The notes beneath the pieces were generated by a model. The model was given only the letters and a program-made list of their open reading frames with translations, had not been told where the DNA came from and made no database searches. Below are positions 56,667-64,000 of a DNA stretch of 64,000 nt, in pieces. How positions within the stretch are numbered: the first letter of the stretch is position 1; every line of letters starts with the position of its first letter. Origin of the DNA: Pelagerythrobacter sp041912895 (GTDB lineage: Bacteria > Pseudomonadota > Alphaproteobacteria > Sphingomonadales > Sphingomonadaceae); assembly GCF_041912895.1 (NCBI RefSeq), contig NZ_JAYSGI010000002.1, positions 558,001-622,000 of the forward strand, in the 5' to 3' direction. Both the position numbers and the translations under genes were made by a program.

Positions 56667-57095
56667 TCAGCCTCCTTCGCCGGCATCGGCGCCGGCAGCT
56701 TTGGTATAAGGCGTAAACGTATCGAGCACGATCACGGGTCCCGGCATGCCGCTGATCCGGTCGCGCAATTCGACCTGGTCGAGCCGGCAAAGCTGCGATC
56801 CGAACTGGCGGAACACCGGCAGGTCGCTGTCGTCGAGGATTTCGGCCCCGCGCGGACGGTTGACGTAGATCGTCGCGCCGTCGCGAAACACGAACGCGGT
56901 ATCGTCGATCACCTGCATCCGGTCGCTTTCGCTGCTGCGCAAACATTTGACGGGCTCGCCCGCGACGCGGCCTTCGAGGATTTCGGCGAGTTCCCGCTCG
57001 CCCGCGCTCTGCTCGTCCGCGGCTGCCGCGAACGGCGCGCAGGCTGCGACAAATGCCGAAATGGCCGCGAGTCGGCTGATCGTGTGGCGTTTCAT
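56667..57095 (-). CDS. Small periplasmic protein of unknown family, upstream paralog
   Basis: A 142-residue precursor. The signal peptide (MKRHTISRLAAISAFVAACAPFAAAA) is followed by ELAEILEGRVAGEPVKCLRS, VIDDTAFVFRDGATIYVNRP and SQLCRLDQVELRDRISGMPG. The two Cys are placed as in the downstream paralog, so a disulfide is likely. ATG 57095 is preferred to 57107 because it begins the signal peptide. The pair must come from a tandem duplication. No enzyme motif is visible; a binding or inhibitor role is possible but unsupported. Confidence 0.72.
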   Translation of the reverse strand: MKRHTISRLAAISAFVAACAPFAAAADEQSAGERELAEILEGRVAGEPVKCLRSSESDRMQVIDDTAFVFRDGATIYVNRPRGAEILDDSDLPVFRQFGSQLCRLDQVELRDRISGMPGPVIVLDTFTPYTKAAGADAGEGG

Positions 57096-57162
57096 GGCCA
57101 CTTGCATACCATAACCGGCTGAATAGCGCATGAGCGGGCGCGCCAGCCCCGATGCGCCGCGG

Positions 57163-57423
57163 TCAGGCGTGGCCCGGGTCGCTCCCGGCGGAAATGTCTT
57201 CCAGCGCGGCCTGGTTCGCGCCGTCGGCCGGGCCGCCGCGCAGCACGAAGCGCCGGTCGCAATAGCCGCAATCGACATAGCCGTGCTCGTCGATTTCGAG
57301 CCACACGCGCGGATGCCCGAGCGCCGACGGCTGATAACGGTCGCCGCCGCGGATCGCTTCGGCGCCGTCGCATTTGACGCGGTGGTGGTCGACCACAGTG
57401 ACTTCGGGTGGCGGAATCTCCAT
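57163..57423 (-). CDS. Small CHCC zinc-finger protein
   Basis: An 86-residue protein with a zf-CHCC zinc-binding site: Cys18, His37, Cys52 and Cys55 (VKCDG, LGHPRVWLEIDE, DCGYCDRRFV). The family includes the mitochondrial complex I subunit NDUFS6 and small bacterial proteins next to respiratory or envelope genes. The C-terminal tail is flexible. ATG 57423 (MEIPPPEVT) gives the natural start; the longer frame to 57459 lacks family character. It is divergent from an ABC ATPase gene at 57503. Confidence 0.87.
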   Translation of the reverse strand: MEIPPPEVTVVDHHRVKCDGAEAIRGGDRYQPSALGHPRVWLEIDEHGYVDCGYCDRRFVLRGGPADGANQAALEDISAGSDPGHA

Positions 57424-57502
57424 GCCGCTGCCGATAATGCCAAGCGCTTGCCCGTGCAACTGGCCCTTTACGGATCAGGCCGACGCGCCCAAGTGAGCGG
57501 CC

Positions 57503-58444
57503 ATGACCGACGCCCCCGAACCCGCCATCGCGATCCGCAACCTGACCAAGCGCTATGCGGGGGAGAAGGGCGAAGCAGGCAAGCTGGCGCTCGACGGAGT
57601 CAGCTTCGACGTGCCGCAGGGCCAGATTTTCGGCCTGCTCGGCCCCAACGGCGCGGGCAAGTCCACGCTGATCAACACCTTGGCCGGGCTGGTCACCAAG
57701 ACCGCGGGCAGCGCGGAAATCTGGGGCTTCGACATCGACGCGAACCCGCGCAACGCCAAGCGGATGATCGGCATCGTGCCGCAGGAAATCGTGTTCGACC
57801 CGTTCTTCACCCCGTTCGAGGTGCTGGAGAACCAAGGTGGATTTTACGGCATTCCCAAGGCTGAGCGGCGCAGCGAGGAATTGCTCGCCGCGGTGCACCT
57901 CGCCGACAAGCGCGATGCCTATGCCCGCACGCTTTCAGGCGGCATGAAGCGGCGGCTGCTGATTGCCAAGGCGATGGTCCACTCGCCGCCGATCCTCGTG
58001 CTCGATGAGCCGACCGCGGGGGTGGACGTCGAGCTGCGGCGGCAGCTGTGGGAACTGGTGACCGATCTCAATTCGCAGGGCGTCACCGTGGTGCTCACCA
58101 CGCATTACCTCGAGGAAGCCGAGCAGCTCTGCGACCGGATCGCGATCATCAACCATGGCAAGCTGATCGCGAACAAGCCGACCCGCGAACTGGTCGGCAT
58201 GGCGCGCGAGAAGATCGTGCGCGTCACGGTGGACAAGGATCTGGCGGGCCCGCCGATGGAGGAAGGCTTCGTCAAGGCCGAAGTGGTCGATCCACGCACG
58301 CTCGAGATCACTTACGACCGCGACAAGGCGAGCGCCGGGCAGGTGCTCGCGCAGGTCCAGGCGCACGGCTACGCGATCGAGGACGTGACCACGCGCGAGG
58401 CCGATCTGGAAGACGTGTTCGTGTCGCTGACCAGCGCGGGCTAG
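57503..58444 (+). CDS. ABC transporter ATP-binding protein (export type), no adjacent permease
   Basis: A 313-residue ABC-2 type ATPase. Walker A is LLGPNGAGKSTLI, the signature LSGGMKRRLLIAKAM, Walker B LVLDEPTAGVD and the H-loop LTTHYLEE. A C-terminal regulatory stretch (about 220-313) includes DLEDVFVSLTSAG, as in NodI/CcmA/YadG-like exporters. Such ATPases pair with an ABC-2 permease, but the next gene on this strand is nadB at 60534 and the gene just downstream is on the other strand. The permease must be elsewhere. The substrate is unknown. Confidence 0.9.
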   Translation: MTDAPEPAIAIRNLTKRYAGEKGEAGKLALDGVSFDVPQGQIFGLLGPNGAGKSTLINTLAGLVTKTAGSAEIWGFDIDANPRNAKRMIGIVPQEIVFDPFFTPFEVLENQGGFYGIPKAERRSEELLAAVHLADKRDAYARTLSGGMKRRLLIAKAMVHSPPILVLDEPTAGVDVELRRQLWELVTDLNSQGVTVVLTTHYLEEAEQLCDRIAIINHGKLIANKPTRELVGMAREKIVRVTVDKDLAGPPMEEGFVKAEVVDPRTLEITYDRDKASAGQVLAQVQAHGYAIEDVTTREADLEDVFVSLTSAG

Positions 58445-58454
58445 GGTCGCGACA

Positions 58455-58652
58455 CTAGGGCGCGGCGGCGCGGCGAAAACGGCGCGCGGCTTCGAGCGCG
58501 CGGTCCTTCGCGGCCTCCTCGCAGTCGGCGTCGGCCAGTTCCTCGATCTCGCTCGCCGCGCGGTCGAGCAGGCGCTTGGCGATCGATTTTTCGTGTTCGG
58601 CATTGTCGCGCTCGTGGCGCAGCCGCTCCACTTCGCTCTTCGATTCGTCCAT
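58455..58652 (-). CDS. Small charged coiled-coil protein
   Basis: A 65-residue acidic/basic protein (MDESKSEVERLRHERDNAEHEKSIAKRLLDRAASEIEELADADCEE...) predicted by eye to be nearly all helix with heptad-like Leu/Ala/Ile spacing. AAGGGG lies just upstream of the ATG at 58652. No family recognised; such small helical proteins may be dimeric or bind a larger partner. It lies on its own between the convergent ABC gene and the esterase gene of the same strand. Confidence 0.6.
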   Translation of the reverse strand: MDESKSEVERLRHERDNAEHEKSIAKRLLDRAASEIEELADADCEEAAKDRALEAARRFRRAAAP

Positions 58653-58719
58653 GACAGACCCCTTCGCCGCGATTCTATCCGTGGCCCCGCGCTTGGCAAG
58701 CCGATACATACGCGGGCGT

Positions 58720-59631
58720 TCAGTGGCGATAGCGCCAGAAGAACATCCACATCGCTTCGTTGTCGGCGACCCATTCGTGGCCGCGCCCCGCGACCACCCG
58801 TCCGACCACGCGAGCCTGCCCGTCGCAGCGGGCATAGCGCCGTTCCTCGATGGTATCCGATACCGCGACGGTTTCCGGCTCCTCGCGGCAGCCATCGATT
58901 TCGGCCCAGCGGGCGAGGGCGGCGTCCATCGGATACTGCCAGTAGCCCGCGCCGCCGCCGGCCACCGGATTGACCGTGTCGTCCGCCCCGGCAAAGGCAT
59001 AGACCGGCATCGCGCGGCTCGGCGTGCAAGTCGCCGGGTCCGGGCGCTGCGGATCGTCCGGCAGCGGGTTTCCGGCGCGCAGCCCGACCACCGGCGCGAT
59101 CGCGGCGAAGCGGTCGGCGGCGACGCAGCCGAGCCACGAGGTCATCCGCCCACCGCCCGAAAGCCCCGTGGCGTAGACCCGGTCCGGGTCGATGCAGCCC
59201 CGTTCCGCCAGCCAGTCGATCGTGCCCGCCAGGAAGGCGACGTCGTCGGCATCATCTTCGGTCGGGATTTCTCCGGTGATCGTCGGCACGCCGGGGATAT
59301 TCCACACGAAGCCGCGCTCGACCGGAATGCCCGCATCGGGCGCGACGAGCAGGAAGCCGTGATGGTCCGACGTCGCGGCGAGGCCCGAGCTTTCGAGCAT
59401 CGCCGCCCCGGTGCCGCCGCTGCCGTGCAGCAGGAACACCAGCGGCAGGTTGCGAATGCGGTCCACGCCCCCGGGAACGTGGACCGTCATCGCCCGGCCG
59501 GTGTCGGAAACTTCGACACGCTGCGTCGTGCCCGGCGCGCCAAGCAGGCATTCCGCCGCGAATGCCGGCTGCGCGAAGAGTGCGAGAGCGGCCAGCGCGG
59601 CGAGGCGGGCGAGCATGCGGTGGATCGTCAT
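58720..59631 (-). CDS. Secreted polyhydroxybutyrate-depolymerase-like esterase
   Basis: A 303-residue alpha/beta hydrolase with a signal peptide (cleavage near AFAAE, about residue 26). The LpqC/PHB-depolymerase motifs are LPLVFLLHGSGGTG, the nucleophile elbow ATGLSGGGRM, the Asp region AFAGADDTVNPV and the His in AGRGHEW. It should hydrolyse ester bonds of polyesters or feruloyl-type esters outside the cytoplasm. The Cys residues ECLL and GCRE may pair. It lies 4 bases after the EEP phosphatase gene in the same direction. Confidence 0.85.
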   Translation of the reverse strand: MTIHRMLARLAALAALALFAQPAFAAECLLGAPGTTQRVEVSDTGRAMTVHVPGGVDRIRNLPLVFLLHGSGGTGAAMLESSGLAATSDHHGFLLVAPDAGIPVERGFVWNIPGVPTITGEIPTEDDADDVAFLAGTIDWLAERGCIDPDRVYATGLSGGGRMTSWLGCVAADRFAAIAPVVGLRAGNPLPDDPQRPDPATCTPSRAMPVYAFAGADDTVNPVAGGGAGYWQYPMDAALARWAEIDGCREEPETVAVSDTIEERRYARCDGQARVVGRVVAGRGHEWVADNEAMWMFFWRYRH

Positions 59632-59635
59632 CGCC

Positions 59636-60469
59636 TCACCGCCGCGCCAGCTGGGCCGAAACCCCGAAATGGTCGGAGGGATATTCGCCGCCCACCGGCC
59701 GATCGCCGATCACCTCGGCGCCCAGCACCGTAAAGTGTTCGCGCTCGGCGAAGATGTGGTCGATCACCCGTGGATCGTGGCCCCGCGCGGTAACGAGCGT
59801 GGTCTCCACCGCGTCGCGCGGCAGCGCGGTTGCGAACCGCGGCGGGCCCATCGCGGCGAGCCCGGGATCGTCGAGCGGCGCATTGAAATCGCCCATCACC
59901 ACCAGCGGCGTGCCGTCCTGCGGCAGCCAGGCGAGCAGATCGGCGAGTTGCTGTGCGCGGACCGGCCCCTGCTCGGGTTTCCACGCCAGATGCGTCCCGA
60001 CCACGTCGACCGGTCCCGCATCAGTCCGCACGCGCACGCGGATCGCGGTGCGATAGTCGTCGAGCGGGTCGAGCTTACGCCGCTCGACCTCGATCACCGG
60101 CAGGCGGGTGAAGATCGCGTTGCCGTAACGCTTGGGCGCACCTTCGGGCTCGACCGCGACGAAATGGACCTCGGGATAACCGAGCGCGGCGGCGAGCGTC
60201 TCGGCCTGGTTGGGCAGGCCCTTGCCCGCATCCTCCAGCACTTCCTGCAGCGCGATCACGTCGGCGTTCGCCGCGCGCAGAGCGGTGGTCAGCAATTCGA
60301 GCCGCCTGGGCCAGTGACCGCCGGCGTCATGCCAGATGTTGAACGTTGCGAGCGAGAGGCCGCTTCCCGCGCCGCCCGCGAGCCCCCGTGCACATCCGGC
60401 GAGCGGCAGCGCCGCCATCCCCGCCAGCATCGCGCGCCGGCCAATCTCAGCTTCGAACATCCGCATCAT
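59636..60469 (-). CDS. Endonuclease/exonuclease/phosphatase-family lipoprotein
   Basis: A 277-residue protein with the EEP fold: LATFNIWHDAGG, IALQEV (catalytic Glu), VVGTHLAWK, LVVMGDFNAPLDDP (GDFN) and YPSDHFGVSAQL (SDH) are all present. Its N-terminus holds RRAMLAGMAALPLAGCARG, with a twin-Arg and a lipobox-like LAGC, so the mature protein may be lipid-anchored at the membrane. Substrate could be a phosphodiester lipid, nucleotide or sphingomyelin-type molecule; nothing decides. Start candidates are ATG 60469, 60466 and 60460; GAGG precedes the first by 4 bases. It is divergent from nadB by 64 bases. Confidence 0.82.
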   Translation of the reverse strand: MMRMFEAEIGRRAMLAGMAALPLAGCARGLAGGAGSGLSLATFNIWHDAGGHWPRRLELLTTALRAANADVIALQEVLEDAGKGLPNQAETLAAALGYPEVHFVAVEPEGAPKRYGNAIFTRLPVIEVERRKLDPLDDYRTAIRVRVRTDAGPVDVVGTHLAWKPEQGPVRAQQLADLLAWLPQDGTPLVVMGDFNAPLDDPGLAAMGPPRFATALPRDAVETTLVTARGHDPRVIDHIFAEREHFTVLGAEVIGDRPVGGEYPSDHFGVSAQLARR

Positions 60470-60533
60470 TTCCTCGCTGGCCCGATCGTGTCTCCCACTG
60501 TCGCGCACCGCGGCGCTGTGCAAAAGAGGAAGA

Positions 60534-62114
60534 ATGAATGAATACGATGTCTTGATCATCGGATCGGGCGCGGCCGGGCTCACCGCGGCGCTGGCGCTGG
60601 CCGAAACGAAAAAGGTGACCGTGCTGGCCAAGGGCTCGCTCACCGGCGGCAGCACCGCTTGGGCGCAGGGCGGGATCGCCGCGGTGCTCGATGCCGGGGA
60701 CACGTTCGACGAGCATATCCGCGACACGATGGTCGCCGGGGCGGGGCTGAACCGGCGCGAGACGGTCGAGTTCGTGATCGAACGCGCGCCGCACGCGATC
60801 GACCGGCTGGTCGAACTCGGGGTGCCGTTCAACACGGACGGCGCCGATCTCCATCTCACCCGCGAAGGCGGGCATTCGCACCGCCGCATCGTCCACGTCG
60901 ACGATGCGACCGGCTGGGCGGTGCAGGAAGCGCTGCTGAAGGCGGCCGAGGCGCACCCGAACGTCACCCTGCTGCCGGGGCGGAGTTGCATCGACCTCAT
61001 CACCGGGCGTCATGGCGAGAAGTTCTCCGGCGACGGGCACGTTTGGGGCGCCTATGCGCTCGATCAGGCGAGCGGGCGGGTCGAACGGCACGTCGCGCGC
61101 GCCACCGTGCTCGCGGCGGGCGGTGCGGGGCGGGTATACCAGTTCTCGACCGCGCCGCGCGGCGCGACGGGGGACGGGATCGCGATGGCCTGGCGCGCCG
61201 GCGCGCGCGTCTCCAACATGGAGATGATGCAGTTCCACCCGACCTGCCTCTACAACCTCGAGGTCAAGAACTTCCTGATCACCGAGGCGGTGCGCGGCGA
61301 GGGCGGGCGACTGCTCCATCCCGAAACTGGCCACCGCTACATGGCCGATTACGACCCGGAGCGGATGGAACTGGCGCCCCGCGACATCGTCGCACGCGCG
61401 AATGACGACCAGATCAAGCGCTACGGGCTCGACTACGTTCACCTCGATATCAGCCACCAACCGCCCGAATTCGTGCGCCAGCATTTCCCGACCATCCACG
61501 AGAAGCTGCTCGGCCTCGGCATCGACATGACGAAGGAGCCGATCCCGGTCGTGCCCGCGCAGCACTACACCTGCGGCGGGGTGCTCGTGGGGCTCGATGC
61601 GCGCACCGACCTGCCGGGGCTGTGGGCGGCGGGCGAATGCACCGAAAGCGGCCTGCACGGCGCCAACCGCCTCGCTTCCAACAGCCTGCTCGAATGCTTC
61701 GTGTTCGGCGAGGCGGCGGCGCGCGATATTCTCGCCGGGTGGGACGACCTGCCCCCGCCGCCGCCGATCCGCGAGTGGGACGCGAGCCGGGTGACCGATT
61801 CGGACGAAGAGGTCGTCATCAAGCAGAACTGGACCGAGATCCGCCGCTTCATGTGGAACTACGTTGGCATCGTGCGCACCACCAAGCGGCTCGAACGCGC
61901 CGCGCATCGCATCGCCACGCTGGCGCGGGAAATCGAGGATTACTACGGCAGCTTCCGCGTCACCACCGACCTGATCGAGCTGCGCAACCTCCACCAGTGT
62001 GCCGACCTGATCGTGAAGAGCGCGCTCAAGCGCCACGAAAGCCGCGGGCTGCATTTCACGCTCGACTATCCCGAAACCGATCCGGTCGCGCGCGACACCG
62101 TGCTGGTGCCGTAA
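60534..62114 (+). CDS. nadB: L-aspartate oxidase
   Basis: A 526-residue FAD flavoprotein that oxidises L-aspartate to iminoaspartate, the first step of de novo NAD synthesis. The FAD-binding start is VLIIGSGAAGLTAALAL. GSTAWAQGGIAA, GGHSHRRIVH and MMQFHPTCLY are family motifs, and CGGVLVGLDARTDLPGLWAAGECTESGLHGANRLASNSLLE is the long C-terminal FAD signature. AGAGGA precedes ATG 60534. The usual partners nadA and nadC do not follow; the next gene is ribonucleotide reductase. Confidence 0.95.
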   Translation: MNEYDVLIIGSGAAGLTAALALAETKKVTVLAKGSLTGGSTAWAQGGIAAVLDAGDTFDEHIRDTMVAGAGLNRRETVEFVIERAPHAIDRLVELGVPFNTDGADLHLTREGGHSHRRIVHVDDATGWAVQEALLKAAEAHPNVTLLPGRSCIDLITGRHGEKFSGDGHVWGAYALDQASGRVERHVARATVLAAGGAGRVYQFSTAPRGATGDGIAMAWRAGARVSNMEMMQFHPTCLYNLEVKNFLITEAVRGEGGRLLHPETGHRYMADYDPERMELAPRDIVARANDDQIKRYGLDYVHLDISHQPPEFVRQHFPTIHEKLLGLGIDMTKEPIPVVPAQHYTCGGVLVGLDARTDLPGLWAAGECTESGLHGANRLASNSLLECFVFGEAAARDILAGWDDLPPPPPIREWDASRVTDSDEEVVIKQNWTEIRRFMWNYVGIVRTTKRLERAAHRIATLAREIEDYYGSFRVTTDLIELRNLHQCADLIVKSALKRHESRGLHFTLDYPETDPVARDTVLVP

Positions 62115-62155
62115 ACGCGACTGGCTGCGCGACCAGCGTGCGCTTCTTCTATGTC

Positions 62156-62175
62156 ATTCCCGTGAATGCGGGAAT
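62156..62175. repeat. Short palindromic repeat after nadB
   Basis: ATTCCCG, 6 bases, CGGGAAT, within TGTCATTCCCGTGAATGCGGGAATCC. This is the form of a common dispersed proteobacterial intergenic palindrome. It may act as nadB transcript end. The rest of 62176-62242 shows nothing I can name. Confidence 0.5.
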
Positions 62176-62242
62176 CCATGGCGCCACGCCAGCAAAGATC
62201 ATCCCTTTCCCGCTCAAACCGCATAACCAAATTGCGCCGCCC

Positions 62243-62514
62243 GATTCGATTGATTCAAATCCCCGCCATCCCCACTTTCCGCATATAAATTTTTTCGCTG
62301 ATTCATTTTCGGGGTTGCGCGCGAAACGACCCGCGGATTTCCGGCGCGTCGCGGCGATGCAGCCGGATAATACACCGCCCCGCACGATGGTTACCGACGA
62401 TTTACCCCCTTGCGCCGGACTCGCCGCTGATTCAGTATCTAGTGGTTCGGTTCGCAAGGGGGCCACAGGATAGTGTTGTCGCGAGGGATGCGCCGGGAGC
62501 GCGCGCGACGATTC
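62243..62514. promoter_or_regulatory. Cluster of GANTC (CcrM) sites in the nrdA upstream region
   Basis: Six GANTC sites (62243, 62252, 62300, 62418, 62429 and 62510) lie in about 270 bp, where about one is expected. GANTC is the CcrM methylation site of alphaproteobacteria and controls cell-cycle promoters with GcrA. The rest of the gap 62115-62692 holds no gene that I can support. Confidence 0.5.
62432..62476. promoter_or_regulatory. Tandem NrdR-box-like sites upstream of nrdA
   Basis: TCAGTATCTAGTGG (62432-62445) and CCACAGGATAGTGT (62463-62476) start 31 bp apart. Ribonucleotide reductase genes are usually repressed by NrdR at two boxes of the type ACACxATATAGTGT spaced by about three helical turns; these two resemble that consensus in part, mainly in the TAGTG half. 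Confidence 0.5.
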
Positions 62515-62692
62515 GAACCATGGCGAACCCGCGTGCAAAGACTGGATGTGGGCGGATCGGGGGAAAACTAATTGCCCGAACCGCGATGGAGAAATGCTAG
62601 GTGGAGAGCTGCTCCGCCGAATCGAACGGAAGTGGAACATCGGGCGCATGGCGCGGGTGTTCGACACGGCACAGGAATGGGGCGGGCGACAG

Positions 62693-64000
62693 ATGGATTT
62701 CAGGACCGGGGACGAAGCGGCAATGGGACTCGACCAGGCAGAAGACACCACGATCGATCGCGCGGTCGATCCGGTCGAGGCCAAGCCCCGCATGGATAAG
62801 GCGGTAGCGATGGAAACGGCGGACAAGGGCAGCGACGAACTGGTCGCGGATGCCGCGATCTCGCAGAAGGCCGGCGAAGCGCTCGCGCAGGCCGTCGCCG
62901 AGGCGGCGAAAGCCAACGCCGAGAAGCCCGACAGCAAGAAAATCCTCGACCGCCGGTTCGACGTCGTCACCGACGAAGCGCGCGATGCGCTGCTGACCGA
63001 GTTCGGCAAGGAAACGCTGATCGACCGCTACCTGCTGCCGGGCGAGAAATTCCAGGATCTGTTCGCGCGCGTCGCCGATGCCTATGCCGACGATCAGGAC
63101 CACGCCCAGCGGCTCTACGACTACGTGTCGAAGCTGTGGTTCATGCCCGCGACCCCGGTGCTGTCGAACGGCGGCACCAACCGCGGCCTGCCGATTTCCT
63201 GCTATCTCAACTCGGTGGACGACAGCCTCGAAGGCATCGTCGACACCTGGAACGAGAACGTCTGGCTGGCCAGCAAGGGCGGCGGGATCGGCACCTATTG
63301 GGGCAATGTGCGCGGGATCGGCGAGCCGGTCGGCCTCAATGGCAAGACCAGCGGCATCATCCCCTTCGTGCGGGTGATGGACAGCCTGACCCTCGCCATC
63401 TCGCAGGGTTCGCTGCGGCGCGGATCGGCCGCGTGCTACATCGACGTCTCGCACCCGGAGATCGAGGAATTCCTCGAAATTCGCAAACCTTCGGGCGATT
63501 TCAACCGCAAGGCGCTCAACCTGCACCACGGCGTGCTGCTGACCGACGAGTTCATGGAAGCGGTGCGCGACGGGGCCGAATTCGACCTCGTTTCCCCGCG
63601 CGACGGATCGGTGCGCAAGACGGTCGATGCGCGCAGCCTGTTTCAGAAGCTCGTAGAGACCCGCCTCGCGACCGGCGAGCCCTATATCGTCTTCTCCGAC
63701 ACGGTGAACCGGATGATGCCCAAGCATCACCGCGAACTGGGCCTCAAGGTCTCGACCTCGAACCTGTGCTCGGAAATCACTCTACCCACGGGCCGCGACC
63801 ACTTGGGCAACGATCGCACCGCGGTCTGTTGCCTGTCCTCGCTCAACCTCGAAAAGTGGGAAGAGTGGGAAGGCGACAAGTTGTTCGTGGAAGACGTGAT
63901 GCGCTTCCTCGACAACGTGCTGCAGGACTATATCGACCGCGCGCCCGACGAGATGGCGCGCGCCAAGTATTCGGCGATGCGCGAGCGCTCGGTCGGCATG
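62693..64000 (+). CDS. nrdA: Ribonucleoside-diphosphate reductase alpha subunit, class I, N-terminal part (truncated)
   Basis: About 436 residues are visible before the window ends. The class I alpha core is clear: LWFMPATPVLSNGGTNRGLPISCYLNSVDDSLEGI (substrate Cys), WLASKGGGIGTYW, QGSLRRGSAACYIDVSHPEIEEFLEIRKP and VSTSNLCSEIT. The first 80 residues are Asp/Glu/Ala-rich, with no ATP-cone pattern, so the usual overall-activity site may be missing. I chose ATG 62693 (MDFRTGDEA); in-frame ATG 62648 and ATG 62594 (with GGAG just upstream) would lengthen the N-terminus. The enzyme makes dNDPs with a beta subunit beyond the window. The upstream region holds NrdR-like and GANTC sites. Confidence 0.94.
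   Translation, partial: MDFRTGDEAAMGLDQAEDTTIDRAVDPVEAKPRMDKAVAMETADKGSDELVADAAISQKAGEALAQAVAEAAKANAEKPDSKKILDRRFDVVTDEARDALLTEFGKETLIDRYLLPGEKFQDLFARVADAYADDQDHAQRLYDYVSKLWFMPATPVLSNGGTNRGLPISCYLNSVDDSLEGIVDTWNENVWLASKGGGIGTYWGNVRGIGEPVGLNGKTSGIIPFVRVMDSLTLAISQGSLRRGSAACYIDVSHPEIEEFLEIRKPSGDFNRKALNLHHGVLLTDEFMEAVRDGAEFDLVSPRDGSVRKTVDARSLFQKLVETRLATGEPYIVFSDTVNRMMPKHHRELGLKVSTSNLCSEITLPTGRDHLGNDRTAVCCLSSLNLEKWEEWEGDKLFVEDVMRFLDNVLQDYIDRAPDEMARAKYSAMRERSVGM

Noticed and set aside
62149..63730. Minus-strand open frames opposite the nrdA start
   Set aside because: The plus strand carries class I ribonucleotide reductase motifs. The minus frames are shadows without domains.

Overview
The window is high-GC (roughly two thirds G+C by eye), densely packed chromosomal DNA. 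It most resembles an alphaproteobacterium of the Sphingomonadales, probably Erythrobacteraceae. This rests on protein character (GyrB, GlnD, NrdA, TonB receptor, tandem membrane diguanylate cyclases), the lgt-midA pair, an HWE-type histidine kinase, GANTC sites clustered before nrdA, and very frequent ATGA/TGATG gene overlaps. I saw no tRNA, rRNA, CRISPR array, insertion sequence or prophage. Taxonomy and functions are inferred from sequence reading alone.

Layout. 1-1835 (minus): an EF-hand protein, an OmpR-type response regulator and a truncated sensor kinase. 2030-4713 (minus): cupin, VOC protein and Xaa-Pro aminopeptidase, divergent from oligopeptidase B and a thioesterase (4751-7221, plus). 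7218-10703 (minus): two paralogous membrane diguanylate cyclases, then alanine dehydrogenase. 11980-14600 (plus): a phosphate-type porin and PstS, each preceded by 11-bp-phased Pho-box repeats. 14657-18632 (plus): a Ku / MgtC-like / LigD operon for non-homologous end joining, in which ligD carries an in-frame palindromic repeat. 18654-20314: DUF2157 and GDYXXLXY proteins. 20323-24204: FtsK, a ThiE-like protein and YggS, with a palindromic repeat element and a symmetric bidirectional promoter. 24259-31578 (minus): TonB receptor, GlnD and an acyl-CoA synthetase. 31728-33658 (plus): Lgt and MidA. 33655-37515 (minus): an osmoprotectant ABC transporter with permease and binding protein fused, and an HWE kinase. 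37661-40847 (plus): leucine catabolism (isovaleryl-CoA dehydrogenase, a small membrane protein, methylcrotonyl-CoA carboxylase beta). 40923-44598: two related lipoproteins flanking a TetR regulator and a 5'-nucleotidase. 44602-49537: GyrB, a ZIP-like transporter and an AMP-binding enzyme. 49546-49838: a compact locus with a 27-codon ORF behind a strongly folded leader. 49963-55674 (plus): GuaA, a Phd/VapC toxin-antitoxin pair with a leaderless promoter/operator, an endonuclease III-like enzyme, a Cys/Met-metabolism PLP enzyme and an NhaC antiporter. 55679-60469: DUF924, two tandem unknown periplasmic paralogs, a CHCC zinc-finger protein, an orphan ABC ATPase, a small coiled protein, a PHB-depolymerase-like esterase and an EEP phosphatase. 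60534-64000 (plus): NadB and the start of class I ribonucleotide reductase alpha, which runs off the window.

Most genes are ordinary housekeeping. The less ordinary material is regulatory and repetitive: the Pho-box array, the palindrome inside ligD, the leader plus tiny ORF before guaA, the NrdR-like and GANTC elements before nrdA, and two sets of short unknown secreted paralogs. I did not find a clearly new multi-gene defence or biosynthetic system.
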